Assembly: GCF_001941825.1 (NCBI RefSeq) | Contig: NZ_CP019038.1 | Coordinates: forward strand, 6,076,001-6,140,000 | Length of the DNA stretch: 64,000 bases | Direction: 5' to 3' | Source: Massilia putida | Lineage (GTDB): Bacteria; Pseudomonadota; Gammaproteobacteria; Burkholderiales; Burkholderiaceae_D | In this document: positions 1 to 7,945 of the stretch, piece by piece | Numbering within the stretch: the first letter of the stretch is position 1 | How the letters are laid out: each line of letters opens with the position of its first letter | Made by a program: the position numbers and the translations under genes | Notes under the pieces: generated by a model | What the model was told of the DNA's origin: nothing | What the model saw: the letters and a program-made list of their open reading frames with translations, nothing else | The model's database searches: none

Positions 1-604
1 GAGCAGGTGCCGGTGCCGGGGCAGGTGCCGGGCGCGGCGGCGGATTGAAGGCGTAGTTCAGGCTGACGGTCGCGTACTTGGTGTTGGCACGCGAGAAGCC
101 GAACTTGTCGTTGTCGCGCAGGTGGGCGCGCACGTCGCGCAGGTCGGCTTGCAGGGACCATTGCTCGTTCATGCTGACCTGGAAGCCGAGGCCGGCCTGG
201 TAGTACGGCGACCAGCCGGACGCGTTACGGATCGGATTGCTCTCGTGGTCGCGCTCGCCGCCCACGCCGACCAGCAGATACGGACGGAAGGTCTTACGCG
301 ACAGCATCAGCAGGGCGTCGACACCGACCAGGGTCTGGCGGTAGTTGTAACCGTTGTTGCCATCGACGCGGGCCTGGGTGGCGCCAAACTGGATGTCCCA
401 CAGCGGATGCACGGCCTTACCGAACTTCAACCCGCCGCCCCAGTCCTTTTTCGAGACCAGGAAATCATGATCGGGCTTGATGCCGACGACCGTCGGGGCG
501 ATATACCACGACGGATTGATGACCTCGGTGGTGTCTTGAGCCAGGGCCGATCCGGCGGCGCACAGGATGGCGGCGGCCAGAGCGATCTTCTTCGTATTAT
601 TCAC
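1..604 (-). CDS. OmpA-family outer-membrane beta-barrel protein (3' end outside window)
   Basis: The frame opens at a GTG at 604 (GTG-AAT-AAT-ACG-AAG-AAG) preceded by GGGAG about 7 nt upstream. The first ~22 residues form a signal peptide ending in SALA-Q. The next ~165 residues alternate aromatic and polar residues in the manner of an eight-stranded OmpA/OmpW-type barrel, with segments such as KFGKAVHPLWDIQFG, RPYLLVGVGGERD and ATVSLNYAF. A Pro-Ala hinge then runs to the window edge. In this family such a hinge usually joins the barrel to a C-terminal peptidoglycan-binding OmpA domain, which would lie outside the window. Likely role: a structural link between outer membrane and cell wall. 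The family call is sound; the C-terminal domain is inferred. Confidence 0.78.
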   Translation of the reverse strand, partial: MNNTKKIALAAAILCAAGSALAQDTTEVINPSWYIAPTVVGIKPDHDFLVSKKDWGGGLKFGKAVHPLWDIQFGATQARVDGNNGYNYRQTLVGVDALLMLSRKTFRPYLLVGVGGERDHESNPIRNASGWSPYYQAGLGFQVSMNEQWSLQADLRDVRAHLRDNDKFGFSRANTKYATVSLNYAFNPPPRPAPAPAPAPA

Positions 605-1162
605 AGGTTAACTCCCATAAGTTGTAAAGGTACTTGACATCGCATGTCTTGCAGTGATGTTGATGTCAAGCTTACAAGTCGGCCGTTTTTCGGGTCAGTG
701 CGTTAGCGCACCTAACGGCCGGTTGTTGTGGCGATTTTACAACGTAGCCATTTATGCCATGATTGCGGTTTGTTTCAGAATGTTACCAACTGCGGGGTAA
801 TTGCCACGTACTGCGCGCAACGTCGCCCTTCGTGCAGGTCATTTCATCTCATTACAAGTCCGTCATGTCGCACGGCGAGGTCCCGGCCCGATCGATACCG
901 CTTCGATGTCGCGCTGCGCCCCCGGTTCCCGTTGAGTTCCAGTGATTTGGCGCTCATCAATACAGGACTGGGTTTCTCTTGCTTCGGGGATAAAAATAAC
1001 TTTCAGAAATTTTTAGAAATGTTGGATGGCGCACAGACCGGGCGTGATGAGGCAGGCAATCTTGTATCCAGTTAAGCGGAACCGGCGTGTTGTCAGATGG
1101 TCATACACGAATGCGGCGGTCCGGGCCATACAGAACAAGTCCTTTTCACGGAGTAGACCAAT
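605..1162. other. Intergenic region with two inverted repeats, no convincing gene
   Basis: This 558-base stretch separates two divergent genes. I see no open frame with a plausible ribosome site or protein-like composition. It holds a 9-bp inverted repeat (633-641 / 662-670) and a nested stem-loop at 680-721, both nearer the outer-membrane protein gene. The remainder (722-1162) is less GC-rich than its surroundings and shows no recognisable motif. Confidence 0.6.
633..670 (-). promoter_or_regulatory. Inverted repeat CTTGACATC/GATGTCAAG upstream of the OmpA-type gene
   Basis: Perfect 9-bp arms at 633-641 and 662-670 enclose a 20-base spacer, 29 to 66 bases upstream of the GTG at 604. Each arm contains TTGACA or its complement, so one arm could serve as a -35 box. 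No good -10 box stands at the right distance, so whether this is an operator, a promoter part or an mRNA leader stem is undecided. Confidence 0.35.
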
Positions 1163-1777
1163 ATGCATGCAGCGACTCACCACAATGCGGTACAAGGCGA
1201 TCTCAACGCGGTGCACACTTCCAGCAACTCTGCACTGATCGAACGCGTCCCACCGCAGCCGACCGAGCGCGCACCGATTTCGCTCGCGCCGATCGAGCGG
1301 GTGCGGTCCACGTCGGCCACGCAGCGCCGTATCGAAAACATGCAGAAGCTGATTGGCGAACTGCAAACCCACGAGATGCTGGCCGATGAAATCGCCTGGT
1401 TCCTCAAATTCTCGCCGTCGGGCGCCCGCAAATACATCCGCGACCTGCGCGAAGCCGGCGTGATCGAACTGGCCCGCTACATCGAAGGCACCGCCACCTA
1501 CCTGGGCAAGGCCGTGTACCGCATTTCGCCGGATCCGGATCGCGTCAAGGCCTTCCTGGGCGCCATCTGCCAGCCCAAGCGCGAAGGCGCGGCCCCGCGC
1601 AAGGAGCGTCCGGGCCTGCGCGAACAGAGCATGGCCGGCACCGGCCGCCACTTCCACATCCTCGCCGACGACACGCATTACGCGATCCGCGTCAACCGCA
1701 GCCCGGTGACCCGCGATCCCCTCGTCGCCGCACTGTTCGGCCCGCCGCCGAGCCAAGTCGCCAAAGAGCGCGCCTGA
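1163..1777 (+). CDS. Winged-helix DNA-binding protein of unknown role
   Basis: A 204-residue protein with GGAG 9 nt before the ATG. Residues 1-50 are low-complexity and rich in Pro, Ala and Arg. Residues ~60-120 (IENMQKLIGELQTHEMLADEIAWFLKFSPSGARKYIRDLREAGVIELARY) have the pattern of a winged helix: a helix, a turn, then a recognition helix with SPSGARKYIRDL. The C-terminal third carries FHILADDTHYAIRVNRSPVTRDPLVAALFG, which I do not recognise. It probably acts as a cytoplasmic transcription regulator. It stands alone between an outer-membrane protein gene and a strong terminator, so the neighbourhood gives no target. Confidence 0.6.
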   Translation: MHAATHHNAVQGDLNAVHTSSNSALIERVPPQPTERAPISLAPIERVRSTSATQRRIENMQKLIGELQTHEMLADEIAWFLKFSPSGARKYIRDLREAGVIELARYIEGTATYLGKAVYRISPDPDRVKAFLGAICQPKREGAAPRKERPGLREQSMAGTGRHFHILADDTHYAIRVNRSPVTRDPLVAALFGPPPSQVAKERA

Positions 1778-1824
1778 GCGCGCTGGCGTTGACCGGCGAC
1801 CGCATGCAGCGGTCGCCGTCAGCT

Positions 1825-1864
1825 GCGCCACCCCGCCGCGAGGCCGGGTGGCGCTGTTTTTTTT
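1825..1864 (+). terminator. Rho-independent terminator
   Basis: A perfect 9-bp stem GCGCCACCC / GGGTGGCGC (1825-1833, 1846-1854) is followed by a T-rich run to 1864. A second perfect stem GGCGACCGC / GCGGTCGCC (1795-1803, 1809-1817) lies just before it, so the winged-helix gene ends in a double hairpin. Confidence 0.85.
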
Positions 1865-1947
1865 CCAGGTTTCCAATTGAAAAGGCGACAAGCGCGCTCA
1901 TATGCCGGATGCGGCACCCCGACCGCTTACCCGATCAAGGAGAATCC

Positions 1948-2709
1948 ATGCTGCCGAGTGCCGAATCCCTGGAAGGAAAACCGGTTCCGCAAGTCACGTT
2001 CAAGGCGCGCCCGAACGACCAGTGGCGCGACGTGACGACCGATGAGCTGTTCAAGGGCAAGACAGTCGTCGTGTTCGCGTTGCCGGGCGCGTTCACGCCC
2101 ACCTGTTCCTCGGCACACCTGCCGCGCTATAACGAACTGGCGCCGGCGTTCCGCGAGAACGGCGTCGACGACATCGTCTGCATCGCCGTCAACGACGCCT
2201 TCGTCATGCAGTCCTGGCAGGCCGGCCAGGAGGCGGGCAATATCACGATGATCCCCGACGGTAACGGCGATTTCACGGAAGGCATGGGCCTGCTCGTCGA
2301 CAAGCGCGACCTCGGTTTCGGCAAGCGCTCCTGGCGCTACTCGATGCTCGTCAAGGACGGCATCATCGCCAAGGTCTTCATCGAGCCGGAGAAGGAGGGC
2401 GATCCGTTCGAAGTCTCGGACGCCGACACCATGTTGCGCTACATCAATCCGGAGGCGACGCCGCGCGAACCCGTCGTGATGTTCTCCAAGCCGGGCTGCC
2501 CGTTTTGCGCGCGCGCCAAGGCCGTGCTCAAGGCGAACGGCGTCGTCTTCACGGACATTCCGCAGAGTGCGACAATCACGACCAGCGTGCTGCGCGCCGT
2601 TTCCGGCGCCACCACGTGGCCGCAAGTGTTCATTGGCGGCAAGCTGATCGGCGATGCCGAGGCGGTCGCCGCATATTTTGCGCAGCCGGCCCCGGCCGAA
2701 GCCAAATAA
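1948..2709 (+). CDS. Peroxiredoxin-glutaredoxin fusion (Prx5 hybrid peroxidase)
   Basis: A 253-residue cytoplasmic thiol peroxidase that reduces hydrogen and organic peroxides and carries its own glutaredoxin for regeneration by glutathione. Residues 1-165 are a Prx5-type domain with peroxidatic Cys53 in FALPGAFTPTCSS. Residues ~174-248 are a glutaredoxin domain with CPFC at 184-187 and the glutathione-site pattern TTWPQVFIGGKLIGD. The start at 1948 has AAGGAG (1938-1943) at ideal spacing; an upstream in-frame extension crosses the terminator region and lacks protein-like composition. This arrangement is known from hybrid Prx/Grx enzymes of Haemophilus and other proteobacteria. It stands alone after a strong terminator. 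Confidence 0.93.
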   Translation: MLPSAESLEGKPVPQVTFKARPNDQWRDVTTDELFKGKTVVVFALPGAFTPTCSSAHLPRYNELAPAFRENGVDDIVCIAVNDAFVMQSWQAGQEAGNITMIPDGNGDFTEGMGLLVDKRDLGFGKRSWRYSMLVKDGIIAKVFIEPEKEGDPFEVSDADTMLRYINPEATPREPVVMFSKPGCPFCARAKAVLKANGVVFTDIPQSATITTSVLRAVSGATTWPQVFIGGKLIGDAEAVAAYFAQPAPAEAK

Positions 2710-2730
2710 CACCGGCATCGGGAGATCGCG

Positions 2731-3597
2731 ATGGAAGCCGCTTTCGTCTGCGCCGCGCTGGCGCTCGCTGTGCTGCTGGCCTGGTTCGTGCCGCGCTGGC
2801 GCCTGCGGCGCGTGCTGGCGCGTCCGCTGACCCGTGCACAACTCGCCATCATCGAACGCAATGTCGCGCAATACCGCGGCATGTCCGGCGATCTGCGCGC
2901 GCAATTGCAGCGTCTGGTCAAGCAGTTCCTGCACCAGAAGACATTCGTCGGCTGCGCCGGGCTCGAGGTGACGGAAGAGATGCGCGTGACGATCGCCGCC
3001 CAGGCCTGCCTGCTCCTGCTGAACCGGCCCAGCCGGGTGTATCCCGGCCTGCATGCCGTGCTGGTGTATCCCGGCGCCTTCCTCGTGCCGCGCCGCGAGC
3101 AGGATGCGGCCGGCGTGGTCACGGAAACGCGCCAGGACCTGCTGGGCGAATCGTGGGGCGACGGCCGCGTCGTACTGTCCTGGGAACACGTGCGGCGCGC
3201 GGGGCTGGCGGCCGAGGGCACGCATAACGTCGTGCTGCACGAATTCGCGCACCAGCTCGACAGCGAATCCGGCAGCAACAACGGCGCGCCCTTCCTCGGC
3301 AGTCCGGAGCGCTACCGCAGCTGGTCGGAAACGCTGTCGCGCGATTTCGCGCTGCTGCGGCGCGATGCGTACTGGGGCCAGCGCGACGTGCTCGATCCGT
3401 ACGGCGCCACGAACCCGGCCGAGTTCTTTGCCGTGGCCACGGAAAGCTTCTTCGAGCAGCCGCACGAGCTGGCGGCGCGCCACCCCGAACTGTATGCGGA
3501 GTTCGAAGCGTATTACCGCGTGGATCCGCGCGCCTGGTTCCCCGCGCCCGTCGCGGAACCGGAATCCTACGGCGCGGTCTACGGACAGTGGCGCTAG
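2731..3597 (+). CDS. mtfA: MtfA-family zinc-dependent peptidase (M90)
   Basis: A 288-residue protein with an N-terminal hydrophobic segment (3-20) that may anchor it to the membrane. The metal site is HEFAHQLD with His170, Glu171 and His174, and a further Glu lies in the downstream NPAEFFAVATESFFEQP segment, as in MtfA. Family members are aminopeptidases; E. coli MtfA binds the repressor Mlc and so affects the glucose phosphotransferase system. Length and motif order match the family. The gene follows the peroxiredoxin gene by 21 bases with GGGAGA before its ATG, so the two may be co-transcribed. The Mlc link is not testable here, as no pts gene is nearby. Confidence 0.88.
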   Translation: MEAAFVCAALALAVLLAWFVPRWRLRRVLARPLTRAQLAIIERNVAQYRGMSGDLRAQLQRLVKQFLHQKTFVGCAGLEVTEEMRVTIAAQACLLLLNRPSRVYPGLHAVLVYPGAFLVPRREQDAAGVVTETRQDLLGESWGDGRVVLSWEHVRRAGLAAEGTHNVVLHEFAHQLDSESGSNNGAPFLGSPERYRSWSETLSRDFALLRRDAYWGQRDVLDPYGATNPAEFFAVATESFFEQPHELAARHPELYAEFEAYYRVDPRAWFPAPVAEPESYGAVYGQWR

Positions 3598-3681
3598 CGG
3601 CTCCACTGCGTGCGCTCGCGTACAGAGCTTGAACCCAGCGGGGGGCATCATGGCCACTACTTTCGTCGCAGGAGGTCATCC

Positions 3682-4236
3682 ATGTCCACGATCATTGCAG
3701 GGCACTTCCAGCTGCAGGATGACGTCGAGCGGGCGCGCCGTGCCCTGGTCGACGCCGGGTTTTCGAGCGAACGCATCAGCGGTTTCTACCTGAGCCAGCC
3801 GGGCCAGCACGACCTGACGCCGATCGGCGGCGACAACATTCACTCGCCGGGCGCGAAGGAGTCGCCGACGGGCGTTGCCGAAGGCGCGGGCGCCGGTGCG
3901 GCCGTAGGCATCATCGCGGGCGCCGCGACGGCACCCGTCACCGGACCACTGGGTCCCGTGGTCGGCGGCCTGCTCGGTGCCCACGTCGGCTCGCTGTTCA
4001 GTTTTTCCAAAATGAAAGACGCGGGGGACCGCGAAGAAGGCGGCCGCGTCCCGGTCGAAAACCGTCCGGCCGGCATGCTCGTTGCCGTCGCCTTCGACGA
4101 TCCGGGTCTGGAGCAGCGCGCCGTCGGCCTGCTGCGCGACCTGGGCGCCCACCACATCGAACGGGCCAAGGGCAATATCGTGGACGGCGACTGGGCCGAC
4201 TTCGATCCGGCCTCCGTGCCCGACATCATCCACTGA
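3682..4236 (+). CDS. Glycine-zipper stress-type protein, function unknown
   Basis: A 184-residue protein starting at an ATG with a near-perfect AGGAGG at 3670-3675. Residues 1-40 (IIAGHFQLQDDVERARRALVDAGF) resemble the ferredoxin-like repeat seen in general-stress proteins that sense via an alpha/beta sandwich. Residues ~65-110 form a Gly/Ala-rich zipper (GVAEGAGAGAAVGIIAGAAT then GPLGPVVGGLLGAHVGSLF) that probably inserts into or along a membrane. The C-terminal part repeats the first fold (AVAFDDPGLEQRAVGLLRDLGA) and ends acidic. No enzyme motif is visible. It probably has a role in envelope or osmotic stress, judged only from the fold type. Confidence 0.65.
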   Translation: MSTIIAGHFQLQDDVERARRALVDAGFSSERISGFYLSQPGQHDLTPIGGDNIHSPGAKESPTGVAEGAGAGAAVGIIAGAATAPVTGPLGPVVGGLLGAHVGSLFSFSKMKDAGDREEGGRVPVENRPAGMLVAVAFDDPGLEQRAVGLLRDLGAHHIERAKGNIVDGDWADFDPASVPDIIH

Positions 4237-4416
4237 CGCCACCCACGGCGGTCGCATGACCTGATCCGCGGGGTCATCGTTTACCTACGCGCGTTTGGCC
4301 GGCCCGGCCTTATGCGCGTTTGCGTTTCATCAAGAACGGCTTTGTCCGGCGCCCTAGACTCGGTGCTTCGTGCTGCGCACCCGGCGCGGCAGGTTTGATG
4401 ACAGGACGATGAAACC

Positions 4417-5163
4417 ATGCACGATAACAAAGTAGCCTTGGTGACTGGAGGAATGGGTGGGCTCGGCACGGCGATCTGCCGGCGCCTGCAGGCGGAGGGG
4501 TTCCGCGTGGCGGCAACCTATTCGCCCGGCAATGCCACGCCTGACGCGTGGCTGGCCGCCCAGAGGGACGAAGGATACCGGTTCACGACGTATCGCGTCG
4601 ACGTGACCGATTACGCCGACTGCGAATGGATGATGCAGAAACTGCTGGCCGAAATGGGCCGGCTGGATGTGCTCGTGAACAATGCCGGCATCACGCGCGA
4701 CCGCAGCCTGCGCAAGATGACGCTCGACGATTGGCAGGCCGTCCTGCGTGCCGATCTCGACAGCGTGTTCAACATGAGCAAGCAAGCGGTCGAACCGATG
4801 ATGGCGCAGCGCTGGGGGCGCATCATCAATATCTCGTCCGTCAATGGCCAGCAAGGCGCTTTCGGCCAAGCCAATTACGCAGCGGCCAAGGCCGGCATGC
4901 ACGGCTTCACGAAGGCGTTGGCGCTGGAAATGGCGCGCCACGGCATCACCGTGAACACGGTGTCGCCCGGCTATCTGCGCACGAAGATGGTCGAGGCCGT
5001 GCCCAGTGAAGTGATGAACGGCAAAATCCTGCCGCAAATCCCCATGGGCCGCCTGGGTGAGCCGGACGAGATTGCCGGCCTGGTCGCCTACCTGGTCTCG
5101 GAAGACGCCGGTTTCATGACGGGTTCCAACATCGCCATCAACGGCGGACAACACATGTATTGA
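4417..5163 (+). CDS. phaB: Acetoacetyl-CoA reductase (PhaB-type SDR)
   Basis: A 248-residue short-chain dehydrogenase that reduces acetoacetyl-CoA to (R)-3-hydroxybutyryl-CoA with NADPH for polyhydroxybutyrate synthesis. Seen: cofactor loop TGGMGGLG (10-17), NNAG (88-91), catalytic Ser140, Tyr154 and Lys158 in NISSVN and QANYAAAKAG, and the C-terminal PhaB-like MTGSNIAINGGQHMY. The MGGLG loop and the terminal GGQHMY favour PhaB over FabG. No phaA or phaC is in the window, so it is an unlinked copy. It converges with the DksA-type gene, with 7 bases between the stops. Confidence 0.9.
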   Translation: MHDNKVALVTGGMGGLGTAICRRLQAEGFRVAATYSPGNATPDAWLAAQRDEGYRFTTYRVDVTDYADCEWMMQKLLAEMGRLDVLVNNAGITRDRSLRKMTLDDWQAVLRADLDSVFNMSKQAVEPMMAQRWGRIINISSVNGQQGAFGQANYAAAKAGMHGFTKALALEMARHGITVNTVSPGYLRTKMVEAVPSEVMNGKILPQIPMGRLGEPDEIAGLVAYLVSEDAGFMTGSNIAINGGQHMY

Positions 5164-5170
5164 GCGGTGG

Positions 5171-5533
5171 CTAGCGCCGTTCGGCCCGCGTCTGGCAATC
5201 GATGCACAGGCGGGCCTCCGGCCGGGCCAGCAGGCGCGACGCGCCGATCGGCTGGCCGCATTCCTCGCAGAATCCGTAGGTACCGTCTTCGATTCTTGCC
5301 AGGGCCTGGCGCAGCTGGCGCATCTCGGCCGAATGGTGGCCGGCCGCTTCACGCGACAAGTCGTTCAGCAGGCGTACGGTGGCACGGTCCAGCGGCGACG
5401 TCTCGACCTCGTCCACAGGCAACTCGCCGGCGTCCTGGTGCGGTTCCTCGACCTGGGACAAGGCCTCGAGGCGCCGTTCGATCATGGTCTTGAGCAGTGC
5501 CAGCTGCTCGGGCGTAAGGGGTTCCATGGTCAC
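5171..5533 (-). CDS. DksA/TraR-family zinc-finger protein
   Basis: A 120-residue protein with an N-terminal helical hairpin (1-80) and a four-cysteine zinc finger (Cys89, Cys92, Cys110, Cys113) in YGFCEECGQPIG and LCIDC. Family members insert their coiled coil into the secondary channel of RNA polymerase and modulate initiation. Its length and the shortened coil are typical of the DksA-like paralogues that accompany true DksA in betaproteobacteria. The coil carries SPLDRATV in place of the exact DksA tip, so activity may differ. A second in-frame ATG lies at 5527. Confidence 0.85.
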   Translation of the reverse strand: MTMEPLTPEQLALLKTMIERRLEALSQVEEPHQDAGELPVDEVETSPLDRATVRLLNDLSREAAGHHSAEMRQLRQALARIEDGTYGFCEECGQPIGASRLLARPEARLCIDCQTRAERR

Positions 5534-5677
5534 GCCAGGACAGGGAAGGCGTGACGGAAGGCGCCGGACTCGACGTGCGGATTGACGTTCATGGATGTCC
5601 CCTTCGTTCGTGTCATCGGATGCCGCGCGGCGGCAATCCAGTGTAGCGCGGAACGACGGTGATGCCTACCGCCGCAT

Positions 5678-6184
5678 TCAGGCCGAGGCGGCGGGCGCGG
5701 CGGGCGCGTTGTCGATGGCGATGACGTCGAGCTGGGTCTTGAGACCCTCGACGGCGGCGAGGATGGGCATAACCTGCCCCGTGCTGGCGGCTGCAGCCAG
5801 CCCCAGCAGGCGCGCGACGAGCGTGATGCCGTCGCCGATGCGCGTGATGCGCCGGATCTTGTCGGCGGCGTCTACCGTCAACTGGATCAGGTGCTGCTGC
5901 GGCTGGCCCAGCGACGACACGATGCAGGCCGCCGCCTCCGTATACAGCCAGTTGGCGCGCTGGCGCAACTCCATCTCCGCGTTCAGCAGGGCGCGCGCGG
6001 CCGCCTGTTCCGATTCCGGCACGTCCTGGCCCTGGCGGCGGATGTCGCGCATCACGCGCGCGTGGATGCCGTCCGCGCAGTCGGTCAGTTTGTCGGCCAG
6101 TTCCTCGACCTGGCGCGCCGTCGACAGCGCCTCGGCAGGGCCGGACGGGGCCGGCGTCGGTTTGGGATTCGTCTCGTTTGCCAT
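5678..6184 (-). CDS. Uncharacterised helical protein paired with a lipoprotein
   Basis: A 168-residue protein, started at MANETN because AGGAGA lies just upstream; a longer in-frame start at 6205 would overlap the preceding gene. After a Pro-rich tail of ~20 residues, the protein is almost entirely helical (ARQVEELADKLTDCADGIHA, ALLNAEMELRQRANWLYTEAA), with one mildly hydrophobic Gly/Ala segment (LVARLLGLAAAASTGQVMPIL). I do not recognise the family. It lies 17 bases after the lipoprotein gene on the same strand, so the two are very likely co-transcribed and may work together. Confidence 0.65.
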   Translation of the reverse strand: MANETNPKPTPAPSGPAEALSTARQVEELADKLTDCADGIHARVMRDIRRQGQDVPESEQAAARALLNAEMELRQRANWLYTEAAACIVSSLGQPQQHLIQLTVDAADKIRRITRIGDGITLVARLLGLAAAASTGQVMPILAAVEGLKTQLDVIAIDNAPAAPAASA

Positions 6185-6201
6185 GGTCTCTCCTCGTGCG
6201 C

Positions 6202-7053
6202 TCAATCGGACAGGGCATCGCGCAGGTTGGTCAGGTCGCGCGCGTAGGCGGCCAGCATCTTGCGGACTTCGTCGCTGTGCAGGTTATTGATGTTTTCGCG
6301 CAGTTTCTGGTGGCCCAGGGCGACCTTGGTCAAACCTTGCAAGGCCAAGTCATAGCGTTTGTCGACCATCTTGTATTCCGTCGACTTGTTCAGGTAATGA
6401 ACCTTGGCCAGGGTCACGAGCATGCGGTCCGATGTCTTGGTGGAAAAGGGAATTTCGACGTCGAAGATGCCGAGCACGGTCTTCTTTTCGTTGTCGTTCG
6501 TCTTGGCGTACAGCCGGGTCAGCGCGATCATCGCTTCCAGCAGGACCTGCACGTCGGCGTCGCCGTCGCGCACCATCGTCTCGACGCTGCGGTTCTGGTA
6601 GCCGGATGCGATCACCCGCGTCAGCAGCCGCGCGAGGCCTGTATAGGCCGCGACCTGCCGTTGCTGCAAGCCCGATTCCGCATTCGCCTTGAGGCCGCTG
6701 CCGAGGTCGTCGATGCGGTCGGAGAGGTCATAACGGGTGTCGCCCGCCAGCACGCTGAGCGTCTGCATGTACAGCACGACGGTCTTCTGGATGCTGAGGA
6801 AGTCGCCGTAAACGGCACGCCGGCGCGCATCGTTTTCCTTCGCGATGCGGTCGGCGGCGGGCGACAGATAGGGTTGTTCGCGCTCGTACGTGTCGCGGTA
6901 GCGGCGCGACAGCTCGCCGTAGCCGCCCAGGCGGGCCGAGGCGTCGGCGAATTGCCGCACCTCGGCCAGGCTCACCTGGCCGGTACTGGCACAGCCGCCC
7001 AGCAATAGGCCGGCGGCAAGAACGAAAAGGGAAAGGCAGCGTCGCAAGTCCAT
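6202..7053 (-). CDS. Uncharacterised lipoprotein
   Basis: A 283-residue protein with a lipoprotein signal peptide (MDLRRCLSLFVLAAGLLLGGC, lipobox LGGC, lipidated Cys21). The mature part is helical and charged (RRYRDTYEREQPYLSPAADR and, further on, IDDLGSGLKANAESGLQQRQ). It has no cysteine pairs or catalytic motif that I recognise. The residue after Cys21 is Ala, not Asp, which predicts outer-membrane sorting. It is followed within 17 bases by another uncharacterised helical protein. Confidence 0.75.
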   Translation of the reverse strand: MDLRRCLSLFVLAAGLLLGGCASTGQVSLAEVRQFADASARLGGYGELSRRYRDTYEREQPYLSPAADRIAKENDARRRAVYGDFLSIQKTVVLYMQTLSVLAGDTRYDLSDRIDDLGSGLKANAESGLQQRQVAAYTGLARLLTRVIASGYQNRSVETMVRDGDADVQVLLEAMIALTRLYAKTNDNEKKTVLGIFDVEIPFSTKTSDRMLVTLAKVHYLNKSTEYKMVDKRYDLALQGLTKVALGHQKLRENINNLHSDEVRKMLAAYARDLTNLRDALSD

Positions 7054-7138
7054 GGGTCCTTTCTGGACGGCAAAAGGCCGGCCGGAAAAGTCCCCATTCT
7101 TTCAAACCTGGCGGTGTTTGTTATTGCCAATGCTCAAT

Positions 7139-7912
7139 TCAGAGCCGGTCGCGCCAGCCCAGGCCCGCAACGGTGTCGCCTTGCGGGATGTATTCGCAGC
7201 CGACCCAGCCGTCGTAACCCAGTTCGTCCAATGTGCGGAACAGGAAGGGGAAATTGATCTCGCCGGTGCCCGGCTCGTGGCGGCCGGGCACATCGGCCAG
7301 TTGGATGTGGCGGATCAGCGGCAGGCGTTCGCGCAAGGTGTGGGCGAGGTCGCCTTCCATGCGCTGCATGTGGTAGATGTCGTATTGCAGGAACAGATTC
7401 GGCACGGCCGCTTCCGCGATGATGGCGGCAGCTTGCGCGCTGCGGGTCAGGAAATAACCGGGGATGTCGCGGTCGTTGATCGGTTCGATCAGCAGGGCGA
7501 TGCCATGCGGGGCCAGCGCGGCGGCGGCGAAGCGGAGGTTGTCGACGAAGGTCGCGTGCGCGCGTTCGGCCGCGACGTTCGGCGGCAGCTTGCCGGCCAG
7601 GCAGTGCAGGCGCTTCACGCCCAGGTCGAGCGCGTATTCCAGCGCGAGCTCGACGGTGTCCTGGAATTCGCCGACGCGGCGCGGATCGCAGGCCAGGCCC
7701 CGTTCGCCGGCCGCCCAGTCGCCGGCCGGAAAATTATGCAGCGCCAGCTCCAACTGGTAGCGCTGCAGGCGGCCGGCGATCTGCTCGGCGTCGAAGGCAT
7801 ACGGGAACAGGAATTCGACGCCGTCGAAGCCGGCCGCGCGGGCGGCGCCGAAACGTTCCAGGAAGCCGAGCTCGTTGAACATCAGGCTCAGGTTGGCGGC
7901 GAAGCGAGGCAT
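7139..7912 (-). CDS. hyi: Hydroxypyruvate isomerase
   Basis: A 257-residue TIM-barrel enzyme that interconverts hydroxypyruvate and tartronate semialdehyde in glyoxylate/glycerate metabolism. The metal-site segments are visible: LIEPIND, LQYDIYHMQRMEGD, HIQLADVPGRHEPGTGEINF and GCEYIPQG, which match Hyi closely. Length equals that of E. coli Hyi. It lies 33 bases after the MFS transporter gene on the same strand, and a MarR repressor gene is upstream, so the three probably form one regulated unit. No glyoxylate carboligase or tartronate semialdehyde reductase gene is in the window. Confidence 0.92.
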   Translation of the reverse strand: MPRFAANLSLMFNELGFLERFGAARAAGFDGVEFLFPYAFDAEQIAGRLQRYQLELALHNFPAGDWAAGERGLACDPRRVGEFQDTVELALEYALDLGVKRLHCLAGKLPPNVAAERAHATFVDNLRFAAAALAPHGIALLIEPINDRDIPGYFLTRSAQAAAIIAEAAVPNLFLQYDIYHMQRMEGDLAHTLRERLPLIRHIQLADVPGRHEPGTGEINFPFLFRTLDELGYDGWVGCEYIPQGDTVAGLGWRDRL

Positions 7913-7945
7913 GTGAAGTCCTTGGCGATGGGATAACCCGCTATG

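Noticed and set aside
728..1075. A 115-codon plus-strand frame in the intergenic space after the OmpA-type gene
   Set aside because: Cys/Arg-rich text without a ribosome site or fold signature; does not look coding.
1927..3657. A 576-codon minus-strand frame opposite the peroxiredoxin and mtfA genes
   Set aside because: Antisense shadow without ribosome site or domain.
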